64,000 bases of DNA from a sulfur-oxidizing endosymbiont of Gigantopelta aegis (lineage in GTDB: Bacteria; Pseudomonadota; Gammaproteobacteria; GRL18): positions 2,157,157 to 2,221,156 of the forward strand of contig NZ_JAEHGE010000001.1 in the NCBI RefSeq assembly GCF_016097415.1, given 5' to 3'. Made by a program: the position numbers and the translations under genes. Under the pieces are notes generated by a model. It saw only the letters and a program-made list of their open reading frames with translations, had not been told where the DNA came from and made no database searches. Every line of letters starts with the position of its first letter. Within the stretch, counting starts at the first letter, position 1. Shown here one piece after another: positions 42,078-49,958 of this stretch.

Positions 42078-42110
42078 GTATGATGTGGTTCGTACCTCAC
42101 CACATCATAC
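42078..42110. repeat. 33-bp compact form of palindromic family 2
   Basis: GTATGATGTGG and CCACATCATAC surround TTCGTACCTCA. The latter is part of one inner arm of the family 2 palindromes (16567, 18644), so this looks like an internal deletion of that element. The surrounding 42047-42140 gap also has TATACCC and GGGTATA inverted ends. Confidence 0.65.
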
Positions 42111-42140
42111 CAATTTGTGCCTTGGGTATAGTTTTGCTGA

Positions 42141-42341
42141 TTACTGGTAATGATCCAATAAAATTTCTTTTGCTTCTTTATACTCGTCGGCAGTAATTGC
42201 CTGAGTTTGATAAGCCTTGTCTAAGTCCTCAAGTTGTTGTCCCAAGGATTGGGTTGAATTGAAGGTTTCAACACTACTGGAACACGATGTGATGAGCAGA
42301 CTCAGTATGATACTCAAAGATAAGTAAGTTATTTTGTTCAT
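42141..42341 (-). CDS. Small lipoprotein with SHOCT-like C-terminus
   Basis: 66 residues. Signal KITYLSLSIILSLLITSC with lipobox Cys near residue 20, then LGQQLEDLDKAYQTQAIT and ADEYKEAKEILLDHYQ, a short helical hairpin of the SHOCT type. AGGAG lies about 6 bases before the ATG. Paralogue of the next gene upstream (42375-42584): the same lipobox, LGQ/GQE-x-LxDLD pattern and (S/A)-x-EY-K-x-AK. Tandem duplicates, 33 bases apart. Function unknown. Confidence 0.8.
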   Translation of the reverse strand: MNKITYLSLSIILSLLITSCSSSVETFNSTQSLGQQLEDLDKAYQTQAITADEYKEAKEILLDHYQ

Positions 42342-42374
42342 AATCGCTCCTGATCAGGCCGAGTAAGGTTAGTT

Positions 42375-42584
42375 TTAGTTATCGTAGCGGTTCATGATAT
42401 TCTTTTTCGCTTTCTTGTATTCACTTTCAGTGAGCAAGCCTTTTTTAAAGCTAGCATCGAGATCAATTAATTCCTGTCCCATTGTTGTGTTAGTCGTATT
42501 AGTGACAACATCTGCACCACCGCCACCACAGGCTGAAAGTGTTAGAATTAGTGCAATCATGCTAAAAATCATGACATTTTTCAT
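42375..42584 (-). CDS. Small lipoprotein with SHOCT-like C-terminus, paralogue
   Basis: 69 residues. Signal KNVMIFSMIALILTLSAC followed by GGGGADVV, then MGQELIDLDASFKKGLLT and ESEYKKAKKNIMNRYDN. AAGGA lies about 9 bases before the ATG. It precedes 42141-42341 on the same strand, so both are probably made from one short transcript. SHOCT-type hairpins usually mediate oligomerisation or tether to other proteins; no partner is evident. Confidence 0.8.
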   Translation of the reverse strand: MKNVMIFSMIALILTLSACGGGGADVVTNTTNTTMGQELIDLDASFKKGLLTESEYKKAKKNIMNRYDN

Positions 42585-42735
42585 AAAATAAGTCCTTTAA
42601 GTAATCTTTGAGCTAATGAAGTGTTCTTTTTCAGTATAGTAGCATATATTTTATTGAACGGTTGATTGAGACTTGAAATTTTAACCCTAATCATGAGATT
42701 ATAAGAGATTATGTGAAAGTAAAGTTTGAGGGAAG

Positions 42736-43596
42736 ATGGCAAAAGTTGCAGCAATTCAAATGGCTTCAGGGCCTAATGTCAGTGCTAATTTAAGCGAGGC
42801 CAGACGGCTTATATCAGATGCCGTGAAACAGGGGGCAGAGCTGGTTGTATTACCAGAAAATTTTGCCCACATGGGCATGTCAGAGGCAGATATTTTAAAT
42901 ATTGCTGAAGATTATCTCGATAAGGATTCAGGTGAAGGCGGTGCTTCCCCTATACAGACGTTTTTATCTACGGTCGCAAAAGAGGAAAACATCTGGTTAG
43001 TGGGTGGAACGCTTCCGATTAAAGCCCCTCTTAAAGACTCTGCTGATAAAATTTACACGGCTTGTTTGCTACTCAATAATCAGGGGGAAGTCGTTGCTCG
43101 CTATGACAAAATCCACCTATTTGATGTAGACTTGGGCGATCAGGGCGGCGCTTATCATGAATCGGAATTCACTGAGGCCGGCACAGAAATTATCGTGGCA
43201 GACACTCCCTTTGGCAAGCTGGGCTTGGCAATCTGCTATGACTTGCGTTTTCCGGAATTATTCCGTGGCATGGTGAGTCAGGGCATGGATGTCTTGTGTC
43301 TGGTGTCTTCATTTACAGCAACAACCGGTAAGGCGCATTGGGAGGTGCTTAATCGTGCCCGAGCCATTGAAAACCTTTGCTTTGTTGTATCATCGGCTCA
43401 GGGTGGATATCATGTCAATGGTCGTGAAACCTATGGTTCTAGTATGATAGTTGATCCCTGGGGCGGAGTGATTGATTGCCTGCCCAGTGGTTCCGGCTTT
43501 GCGATTGCTGATATCGAAGCCAGTCGTGTGCAGAAAACCCGGAAAAATTTCCCGGTTTTAGATCACATTAAGTTGCCTTGCCAGTTAAAGACCTAA
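42736..43596 (+). CDS. Carbon-nitrogen hydrolase (Nit/omega-amidase type)
   Basis: 286 residues. Catalytic triad of the nitrilase superfamily: Glu in LVVLPENFAHM, Lys in ARYDKIHLFDVDLG, Cys in LAICYDLRFPELFRG. Sequence resembles Nit1/NitFhit-type deaminated glutathione amidases, which repair a transaminase side product, rather than true nitrilases. AGGGAAG before the ATG. Location after yhdP is conserved in related genomes; here the two small lipoprotein genes intervene on the other strand. Confidence 0.9.
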   Translation: MAKVAAIQMASGPNVSANLSEARRLISDAVKQGAELVVLPENFAHMGMSEADILNIAEDYLDKDSGEGGASPIQTFLSTVAKEENIWLVGGTLPIKAPLKDSADKIYTACLLLNNQGEVVARYDKIHLFDVDLGDQGGAYHESEFTEAGTEIIVADTPFGKLGLAICYDLRFPELFRGMVSQGMDVLCLVSSFTATTGKAHWEVLNRARAIENLCFVVSSAQGGYHVNGRETYGSSMIVDPWGGVIDCLPSGSGFAIADIEASRVQKTRKNFPVLDHIKLPCQLKT

Positions 43597-43636
43597 TTCA
43601 TTTAAAAATGGCCAGTTAAATATCTGGAAGGGGTTT

Positions 43637-44206
43637 TTATTCATCTGCTCCGTGCATCACTTCTTTTAGATATTGAAATAGAAGTCGGGCACTTTTGGGT
43701 GGCTTCTTTAGCTCCGCTTCTTTTTTTGCATTACGTAACAACTGTCTTAGTCGAGAACGCTCAAAATCGGGGTATTCGGCCACTAGCTTATTAATGGCTG
43801 AGTCACCCTCAGATAATATCTTATCGCGCCAGCTTTCCAGTTTATGAAACTGCTCATTGGCTTCTACAGCTGGATTGTGAAAGCGTTCTAGTTTAATACG
43901 AATAGCATCCGCATCCACATGACGCATGATTTTTCCAATCAATTGTATTTGACGTCGATGGCCACTATGGCTATGAATACTTTTCGCCAATAGGATCGCA
44001 TCGAATAAGAGTTCATCCAAAGCAAAAGATTCTAAGGAATTTTTTGACAGTTCGATTAGTTTAAGACCGAGTTTTTGTAACTCTTCTACTTCGCGCTTTG
44101 CCTGAGTTTTACTGATATAATGCTCACCAGATTCCTCCATCGCCTGTTGTTCAAGTTTATGCTTGGCTTTGCCCCAAGGCTTGTGAGGAGAGTTTTTTGC
44201 AACCAT
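43637..44206 (-). CDS. yjgA: Ribosome-associated protein YjgA (DarP, DUF615)
   Basis: 189 residues, highly charged. KTQAKREVEELQKLGLKLIEL is the family start; HSGHRRQIQLIGKIMRHVD and DFERSRLRQLLRNAKKEAEL are the RNA-contacting stretches. DarP binds late 50S intermediates and promotes peptidyl-transferase centre maturation. It converges with nit and is divergent from the Lon-like gene. Confidence 0.93.
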   Translation of the reverse strand: MVAKNSPHKPWGKAKHKLEQQAMEESGEHYISKTQAKREVEELQKLGLKLIELSKNSLESFALDELLFDAILLAKSIHSHSGHRRQIQLIGKIMRHVDADAIRIKLERFHNPAVEANEQFHKLESWRDKILSEGDSAINKLVAEYPDFERSRLRQLLRNAKKEAELKKPPKSARLLFQYLKEVMHGADE

Positions 44207-44249
44207 TTAGTTAACTACCTTTACTAACGTCTCTTTGGATAAACATAGA

Positions 44250-46811
44250 ATGAGTTCGACACATAATATCCCATCCCAACAAATTTTGTCTCTTGAGCAA
44301 TTATATAAAAAATGTGATCTCAGTGACATGGATTTTAACACAACTGAGGACTTGCCGGAATTAGAAGAGATTATTGGTCAGCAACGAGCGATCAGTGCCA
44401 TTGATTTTGGTATGGGGATGAATCACAAGGGCTATAATTTGTTTGTCCTGGGATCAGAAGGTATTGGTAAAACAGCACTGATCAAAAAACTCTTAAAAAA
44501 GTATTATGTAAACCATAAAAAGACTTTTGACTGGTGTTACGTCAATAATTTTGAATACCCTCAACACCCGCGCTTTCTACGTTTGCCTGCGGGCACCGCC
44601 AAGCCTCTCAGTGAAAGCATGGAAAAATTGGTGAAGCTGATATCGACTCTAATCACCGTGTCTTTTCAAAGCGATGAGTATGTGGCGCAGATTCAAGAAA
44701 TTGAAAATGCGATTAATGAACGGGGTGATAAGGCACTGAATAAATTAATCGATAATGCCAAAGAAGATCAAGTGGCAGTTATACGCACCCCCAGTGGCTA
44801 TACATTATCCGCCATCGTTGATGGTGAAATAAGCAATTTAGACAGTTTTAAGCAATTATCGGAAGAACAACAAAAAGTCTTTAACGAGCAGATCGATAAA
44901 TATCAGCTTAAATTACAGGAAAATCTGGCCAAAGTCCCCGTGTGGGAACAAGAAGGTAAAGAGCAACTGGATAAATTGGATAAGGATATAGTCACTCAAT
45001 TAGTTGACTCGGCGATGGAGCAATTATTTACAGAATACCATGGTTTTGAACCAGTGATTAATTACCTGACGGATGTGAAAGAAGACATTATTACTCACCT
45101 GGATGAGTTTTACGAAGAAGACGTCCACAGCAAAGAATCAGGTAAAAAGCGCAAACACATTAGTAAAACAGCAAGTTTTCACCGTTATTTAGTGAATGTC
45201 TTGGTTGATAATTCAGAGTCGGAAGATATGCCAATTATCTTTGAAGACAATCCGACGTATTCGAATTTAATTGGGCGAATTGAACATTTGGCCTATTACA
45301 ATCCTCGGGAAGGGGAGCAAAATAAAACCGATAATGCGCTGGGTTTAGGCAATCTTTTGACGGCTTTTACCCTCATTAAACCGGGGTCTTTGCATAAGGC
45401 CAATGATGGTTATTTATTATTGGATGCAGAAAAAATTCTGGTCAATCCCTATGCTTGGGAAGGTTTAAAACGAGCCTTAAAATCTTCACTTATCACCATT
45501 GAGCCCTTGGATGAACTGCATAGTTTCTCGCGTAATCTGACGCTTGAACCCGATCCCATTCCATTAAAAATAAAAATTATTCTGATCGGTGACCGACATA
45601 TTTATCACTTGCTTAAGGACAATGATCCGGAATTTAATAAGCTCTTTAAGGTGAATGTAGACTTTACTGAAGAAGTGCCACGCAGTGAGGACATGACCCA
45701 TAAATATGCCCGTTTGATTGCCAACCTACAACGTCAGGAAAAAGTTTCGCCGATTGAGCGGACTGCGGTAGAGCGGATAGTGGAACAAAGTTCCAGACTG
45801 GTGGATCATGGTGAAAAAATCTCCCTGCACATGGGGGATCTCAGAGATTTAGTGTTGGAAGCTGAGTTTTATTATCGTAAACGCCAGGAAAATAAGCTTC
45901 AGGAAAGAGAGCAGGCTGATAAAGCCTTGTCAGATAGTAATAATATCAATTTGGATGATGTCAATGCTGCCATTGAAGCACGGGTTTACCGTATGGATCA
46001 ATACCGTGACAGTCTCTATGGAGAAATCATTAATGGTACTGTACTCATTGATACCGATAATAAAAAAATCGGTCAGGTGAATGCCTTGTCGGTATTGCAA
46101 ATTGGTGAGTTTGCTTTTGGTCAGCCATCAAGGATAACCGCGACAGTGCGTGTAGGTGATGGGCATATTGTGGATATTGAGCGCGAAGTGGATCTCGGTG
46201 GTGATATCCATAGTAAGGGCGTGATGATTTTATCGTCTTATTTAGGGCATCATTATGCTAAAACGCAAATGCTGTCAATGGATGCTAACCTGACGTTTGA
46301 GCAATCCTATGGTCAGGTAGATGGTGATAGTGCCTCAGTGGCCGAATTGTGCGCCTTGCTCTCAGCGGTCTCGGAAGTCCCCGTCAAGCAATCCATGGCT
46401 TTAACCGGCTCAGTGAATCAATTGGGTGAAGTGCAGGCCATTGGCGGGGTCAATGAAAAGATTGAAGGTTTCTTTGATATCTGTAATTTACGTGGTTTAA
46501 CGGGCAAGCAAGGAGTAATTATTCCGCGCAGTAATGTGGTGAACCTAATGTTAAAGCAAGAAGTGTTACAGGCTGTCGCTGAGAAAAAATTCACTATTTA
46601 TAGTATTGAACATGTAGGTGATGCGTTGAGTTTATTGATGGGTATGGAGGCGGGGGTAATTGATGAAGACGGTATCTACCCTGAGAATACCATTAACCGC
46701 AAAATACAACTTAATCTGGAAGGCTATTCTTCTTTGAAGCATAGTGAACAACATAAGTATGATAAAGAATCAGAGGTGCCTATTGATGAAAGTGATACTG
46801 AAAAAGGGTGA
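44250..46811 (+). CDS. Lon-like ATP-dependent protease (LonB-type, AAA_32/S16)
   Basis: 853 residues from ATG 44250; a TTG five codons earlier is possible. Walker A in FVLGSEGIGKTALIKKLL (residues ~70-87); a long coiled helical insert at ~130-300; Walker B region DGYLLLDAEKILV. The C-terminal S16 protease domain has the catalytic Ser in GQVDGDSASVAELCALLSA and the Lys in GGVNEKIEGFFDIC. A highly acidic tail (EVPIDESDTEKG). Cytoplasmic; substrate unknown. Single gene followed by the NYN gene 66 bases on. Confidence 0.9.
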   Translation: MSSTHNIPSQQILSLEQLYKKCDLSDMDFNTTEDLPELEEIIGQQRAISAIDFGMGMNHKGYNLFVLGSEGIGKTALIKKLLKKYYVNHKKTFDWCYVNNFEYPQHPRFLRLPAGTAKPLSESMEKLVKLISTLITVSFQSDEYVAQIQEIENAINERGDKALNKLIDNAKEDQVAVIRTPSGYTLSAIVDGEISNLDSFKQLSEEQQKVFNEQIDKYQLKLQENLAKVPVWEQEGKEQLDKLDKDIVTQLVDSAMEQLFTEYHGFEPVINYLTDVKEDIITHLDEFYEEDVHSKESGKKRKHISKTASFHRYLVNVLVDNSESEDMPIIFEDNPTYSNLIGRIEHLAYYNPREGEQNKTDNALGLGNLLTAFTLIKPGSLHKANDGYLLLDAEKILVNPYAWEGLKRALKSSLITIEPLDELHSFSRNLTLEPDPIPLKIKIILIGDRHIYHLLKDNDPEFNKLFKVNVDFTEEVPRSEDMTHKYARLIANLQRQEKVSPIERTAVERIVEQSSRLVDHGEKISLHMGDLRDLVLEAEFYYRKRQENKLQEREQADKALSDSNNINLDDVNAAIEARVYRMDQYRDSLYGEIINGTVLIDTDNKKIGQVNALSVLQIGEFAFGQPSRITATVRVGDGHIVDIEREVDLGGDIHSKGVMILSSYLGHHYAKTQMLSMDANLTFEQSYGQVDGDSASVAELCALLSAVSEVPVKQSMALTGSVNQLGEVQAIGGVNEKIEGFFDICNLRGLTGKQGVIIPRSNVVNLMLKQEVLQAVAEKKFTIYSIEHVGDALSLLMGMEAGVIDEDGIYPENTINRKIQLNLEGYSSLKHSEQHKYDKESEVPIDESDTEKG

Positions 46812-46877
46812 TTAAAACAGTAACACCTCAAGCAAGAACACCTAAACCAACAGCTAAAAAAGTGGCAGGGAGCTATA

Positions 46878-47354
46878 GTGAAAAAAGTATCAATTTTTGT
46901 CGATGTGCAAAATATTTACTACACGACACGGGACCATTATCGCTGTCATTTTGATTATAATGCTTTTTGGGCGGCTGCGACCGAGGGGCGGGAAGTGGTT
47001 AATGCTTTTGCCTATGCGATTGATCGTGGCAGTGACAAACAAAAACAATTTCAAAATATTCTACGAGGTATTGGTTTTACCGTAAAATTAAAACCCTTTA
47101 TTCAACGCAGCGATGGTTCCGCTAAAGGTGATTGGGATGTCGGCATCACTCTGGATGCCATTGAAGCCGCAGCAGAATCAGATATTATCGTTCTAGCTTC
47201 TGGTGATGGTGATTTTGCGATGTTATTGGATCGGGCTTATCAACGCTATCAAGTGGAAACCGAGGTTTATGGTGTCTCTGCCTTGACTGCTAATGCATTA
47301 ATTCAATCAGCAAGCCGATATATCCCTATTGAAGGGAAGTTACTATTAACCTAA
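46878..47354 (+). CDS. NYN (PIN-like) domain protein, LabA/DUF88 family
   Basis: 158 residues from GTG 46878; GGGAG lies about 6 bases upstream and no ATG is nearby. Acidic residues of a PIN-like nuclease site: VSIFVDVQNIYYTTRD (first Asp), KGDWDVGITLDAIEA (second) and VLASGDGDFAMLLDRA (third set). Likely a metal-dependent RNase; targets unknown. Same strand as the Lon-like gene. Confidence 0.88.
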   Translation: MKKVSIFVDVQNIYYTTRDHYRCHFDYNAFWAAATEGREVVNAFAYAIDRGSDKQKQFQNILRGIGFTVKLKPFIQRSDGSAKGDWDVGITLDAIEAAAESDIIVLASGDGDFAMLLDRAYQRYQVETEVYGVSALTANALIQSASRYIPIEGKLLLT

Positions 47355-47429
47355 AAAAATCATTGAATCTACATGGCTGTCAAAATTGTAGGCTGGGCAC
47401 AAAAAGCGTGACTACCTTACAAAAGGCAT

Positions 47430-47495
47430 AAAAAAACCCTGAAAAACTATCAATAAATTCTAAAAATAGAAATTATTAATAGCTCTGTCAGGGTT
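47430..47495 (-). terminator. Long hairpin terminator after csp
   Basis: AACCCTGA at 47435-47442 pairs with TCAGGGTT at 47488-47495; between them CTAT, AATAA and TTCTA pair with TAGAA, TTATT and ATAG, giving a long bulged stem. On the minus strand the stem runs into seven U (47428-47434 region), so it stops csp transcription. Two shorter dyads (about 47500-47545) precede it in the csp 3' region. The rest of 47355-47430 has a remnant of family 1 repeat (GGCTGGGCACAAAAAGCGTG). Confidence 0.75.
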
Positions 47496-47544
47496 ATTCT
47501 CTGTTTACACAGAGTCACTTACAAGTTTAAAACTTGTAGTGATT

Positions 47545-47748
47545 TTACTGAGGTTGAACTTGAACCGCTTGAGGGCCTTTAGGGCTCTGCTCGATTTCGA
47601 AGTTAACGCTCTGGCCTTCTGCAAGAGTCTTGAAGCCTTCACCAACGATTGCACGAAAGTGTACAAAAACATCATCACCGCCATCATCAGGCTTGATAAA
47701 ACCGAAACCTTTAGACTCATTAAACCATTTTACTGTACCAGTACTCAT
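47545..47748 (-). CDS. Cold shock domain protein (CspA family)
   Basis: 67 residues. RNP1 in [13 protein letters not shown] and RNP2 in [13 protein letters not shown]; the start [12 protein letters not shown] is the family's. Single-stranded nucleic-acid binding, RNA chaperone. AGGA lies about 9 bases before the ATG. Strong terminator downstream. Confidence 0.97.
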   Translation of the reverse strand: MSTGTVKWFNESKGFGFIKPDDGGDDVFVHFRAIVGEGFKTLAEGQSVNFEIEQSPKGPQAVQVQPQ

Positions 47749-48094
47749 TTTTTCAAATCCTAAAACTAAACTAAATTTATAAATATTACATTGTGCCTAT
47801 GACGCGATGAGAATTCAGAGATGTAATAAAAGGTTTTAAAAATCTAAGAAAGCCAGCTAGAGCCAATGCGGACAGGGTGACTATAACTCATTTTTTCAAA
47901 AGATCCAAAGAAATTTGCAAAAAAATAGCAATTAAAGTGAATCTAGTGCAATAAAAGTGAAAAGTCAGGCAAAAAAGAAGGAAAACTGCTTAATAAATAG
48001 GCTATATTGATAAACACTTATTTATATCCAATCATATATAGATAATATGCTTAGTCGTTTTAGCTGAACCACTATGACCTCAGATTGCTATTTC
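47749..48094. other. Non-coding region upstream of csp
   Basis: About 346 bases between the csp start and the end of rnt, both on the minus strand. No ORF of note. A/T-rich with T runs; the part nearest csp could be a long 5' leader, which cold shock genes often have. I cannot point to a definite promoter or a conserved cold box. Confidence 0.5.
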
Positions 48095-48772
48095 CTAGGC
48101 TAAAGTAGAGTCCCCAGCCTGTGCCTTTTCGAGGCGCTCTAATTTATGCCAACGATTAATAATGCGACAAAATAGCTCGGCGGTTTGTTCGGTATCATAC
48201 TTAGCAGAATGGGCGCTATCATCATCCCATTCCATACCGGATGCTTGGGCTGCTCGTGATAAAACCGTTTGGCCATAGGCTAGTCCACCCAATGTGGCGG
48301 TATCAAAGGTACTGAATTTATGAAAGGGATTACGTTTGATTTGATTACGGTCAATGGCGGCATTAATAAAGTTCAGATCAAAAGTAGGATTGTGCCCGAC
48401 TAAAATAGCACGGGTGCAGCCGGTGGCTTTTAATTCACTGCGAATAGGGCGAAAGATTTCCTTGAGTACAAAATCTTCAGGCTTGTTCATGCGAAAGGGA
48501 TTAAAGGGGTTAATGCCGGTGAACTTCAGTGCGGCCGGATCCAGGTTTGCCCCTTTAAAGGGCTCAACATTATAGGCATAGGTTTCACAACAAATTAAGT
48601 CACCTTGCTCATCCATGCGTAATAGGGTGGCAGCGACCTCTAATAAGGCATCGCTTTTATGGTTAAAACCTGCGGTTTCCACATCGATGACGACGGGCAA
48701 AAAACCTCTGAATCTTGCTGCAATACCTGTTGCAGTTGCTTCTTCTTTAATTTTTTTCTTGGTTTTTGCCAT
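48095..48772 (-). CDS. rnt: Ribonuclease T
   Basis: 225 residues. DEDDh exonuclease: Asp and Glu in PVVIDVETAGFNHKSDA, Asp in LVGHNPTFDLNFINAA, His and Asp in DDSAHSAKYDTEQTAELF. Trims 3' ends of tRNA and other stable RNA. N-terminus basic (AKTKKKIKEEA). It lies downstream of pyrC on the same strand, an order also seen in Pseudomonas. Confidence 0.96.
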   Translation of the reverse strand: MAKTKKKIKEEATATGIAARFRGFLPVVIDVETAGFNHKSDALLEVAATLLRMDEQGDLICCETYAYNVEPFKGANLDPAALKFTGINPFNPFRMNKPEDFVLKEIFRPIRSELKATGCTRAILVGHNPTFDLNFINAAIDRNQIKRNPFHKFSTFDTATLGGLAYGQTVLSRAAQASGMEWDDDSAHSAKYDTEQTAELFCRIINRWHKLERLEKAQAGDSTLA

Positions 48773-48821
48773 CTTGCTTCATCTTATGAGTATCAGTGAG
48801 TGCGCTATGAATGAGTCAACT

Positions 48822-49886
48822 TTAGTTCTCGGTGACTCTTTTCCAGTGGATAGTTTGCCCCGCCCTTAAAGGAATGACTACATCATCATTGCCAAGAGAA
48901 AACGAGTCAGGTACTGTCCACTTTTCACGCTGGAGGGTGATTTTATCACTATTTGCCTCAAGACCGTAAAATAAAGGGCCATTTAAGCTGGAAAACTGTT
49001 CTAATTTATCCAGTGCGTTCGCAGCATCAAATGCTTCGGCATAGAGTTCAATGGCGGCAAATGCAGTAAACATACCCGCACAGCCACAGGCCGATTCTTT
49101 ATTCTGCTGACTATGTGGGGCGCTATCCGTACCCATAAAAAACTTCTGATTGCCCGATATTGCCGCTTTGACCAGTGCCTGACGATGTGTTTCCCGTTTT
49201 AACACCGGCAGACAATAATGGTGCGGCTTTATGCCACCGACCAGCATATCATTACGGTTCATCAGCAAATGATGTGCTGTGATGGTCGCAGCAACATAGT
49301 TTGAGCTTGTGTTGACAAAATCAGCAGCATCCGCAGTAGTAATATGTTCAAAAACCACTTTTAATTCAGGGAAGTCATTAATTAAACCGCTCATACGCTG
49401 GTCAATGAATTGTTTCTCACGATCAAAAATATCCACATCTTGATGAGTTACTTCACCATGAACCAATAAGGGCAGACCTAGTTTTTGCATCATTTCCAGT
49501 GTGGCATAACATTTTTTAATGTCAGTCACTCCGGCGTCAGAATTGGTCGTCGCTCCGGCCGGATAAAGTTTAACCGCTGAAATAATACCACTGTTTAAGG
49601 CGGCTTCGATTTCAGAGGGGGGCATGCTATCGGTTAGATACAATGTCATCAAGGGCTTAAAATGAGGATGTTGTGCTGATGCGCTTAAAATTGCTTGCTG
49701 ATACGCTTTAGCCTGCTCAGTGCTAGTGACTGGTGGTGTTAAATTGGGCATGATGATGGCTCGCCCACATTGTTTGGCAGTATAAGGCACAACTGCCTTC
49801 ATGCTTGCGCCATCGCGAACGTGCAAATGCCAATCGTCGGGACGAATTATCTGAATACGATTGAGAGAACTTTGTTTGCTTGACAC
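48822..49886 (-). CDS. pyrC: Dihydroorotase
   Basis: 354 residues. Class II (E. coli type) dihydroorotase: metal-binding HxH in PDDWHLHVRDGASM; VKLYPAGATTNSDAGV holds the Lys; LPLLVHGEVTH and VVFEHITTADAADF supply His; FFMGTDSAPHSQQNKESACG the catalytic Asp. Third step of pyrimidine synthesis. Last bases lie 49 from the rnt start. Confidence 0.97.
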   Translation of the reverse strand: MSSKQSSLNRIQIIRPDDWHLHVRDGASMKAVVPYTAKQCGRAIIMPNLTPPVTSTEQAKAYQQAILSASAQHPHFKPLMTLYLTDSMPPSEIEAALNSGIISAVKLYPAGATTNSDAGVTDIKKCYATLEMMQKLGLPLLVHGEVTHQDVDIFDREKQFIDQRMSGLINDFPELKVVFEHITTADAADFVNTSSNYVAATITAHHLLMNRNDMLVGGIKPHHYCLPVLKRETHRQALVKAAISGNQKFFMGTDSAPHSQQNKESACGCAGMFTAFAAIELYAEAFDAANALDKLEQFSSLNGPLFYGLEANSDKITLQREKWTVPDSFSLGNDDVVIPLRAGQTIHWKRVTEN

Positions 49887-49958
49887 GTTTTAATTCCTGA
49901 ATGCTGGTAACTATACACTATGATGCTGTTTATCGATTTTTTGATACCAAAATGCAAC

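Noticed and set aside
46812-46877. Possible small gene between the Lon-like and NYN genes
   Set aside because: Too short, no start with a ribosome site other than that of the NYN gene.
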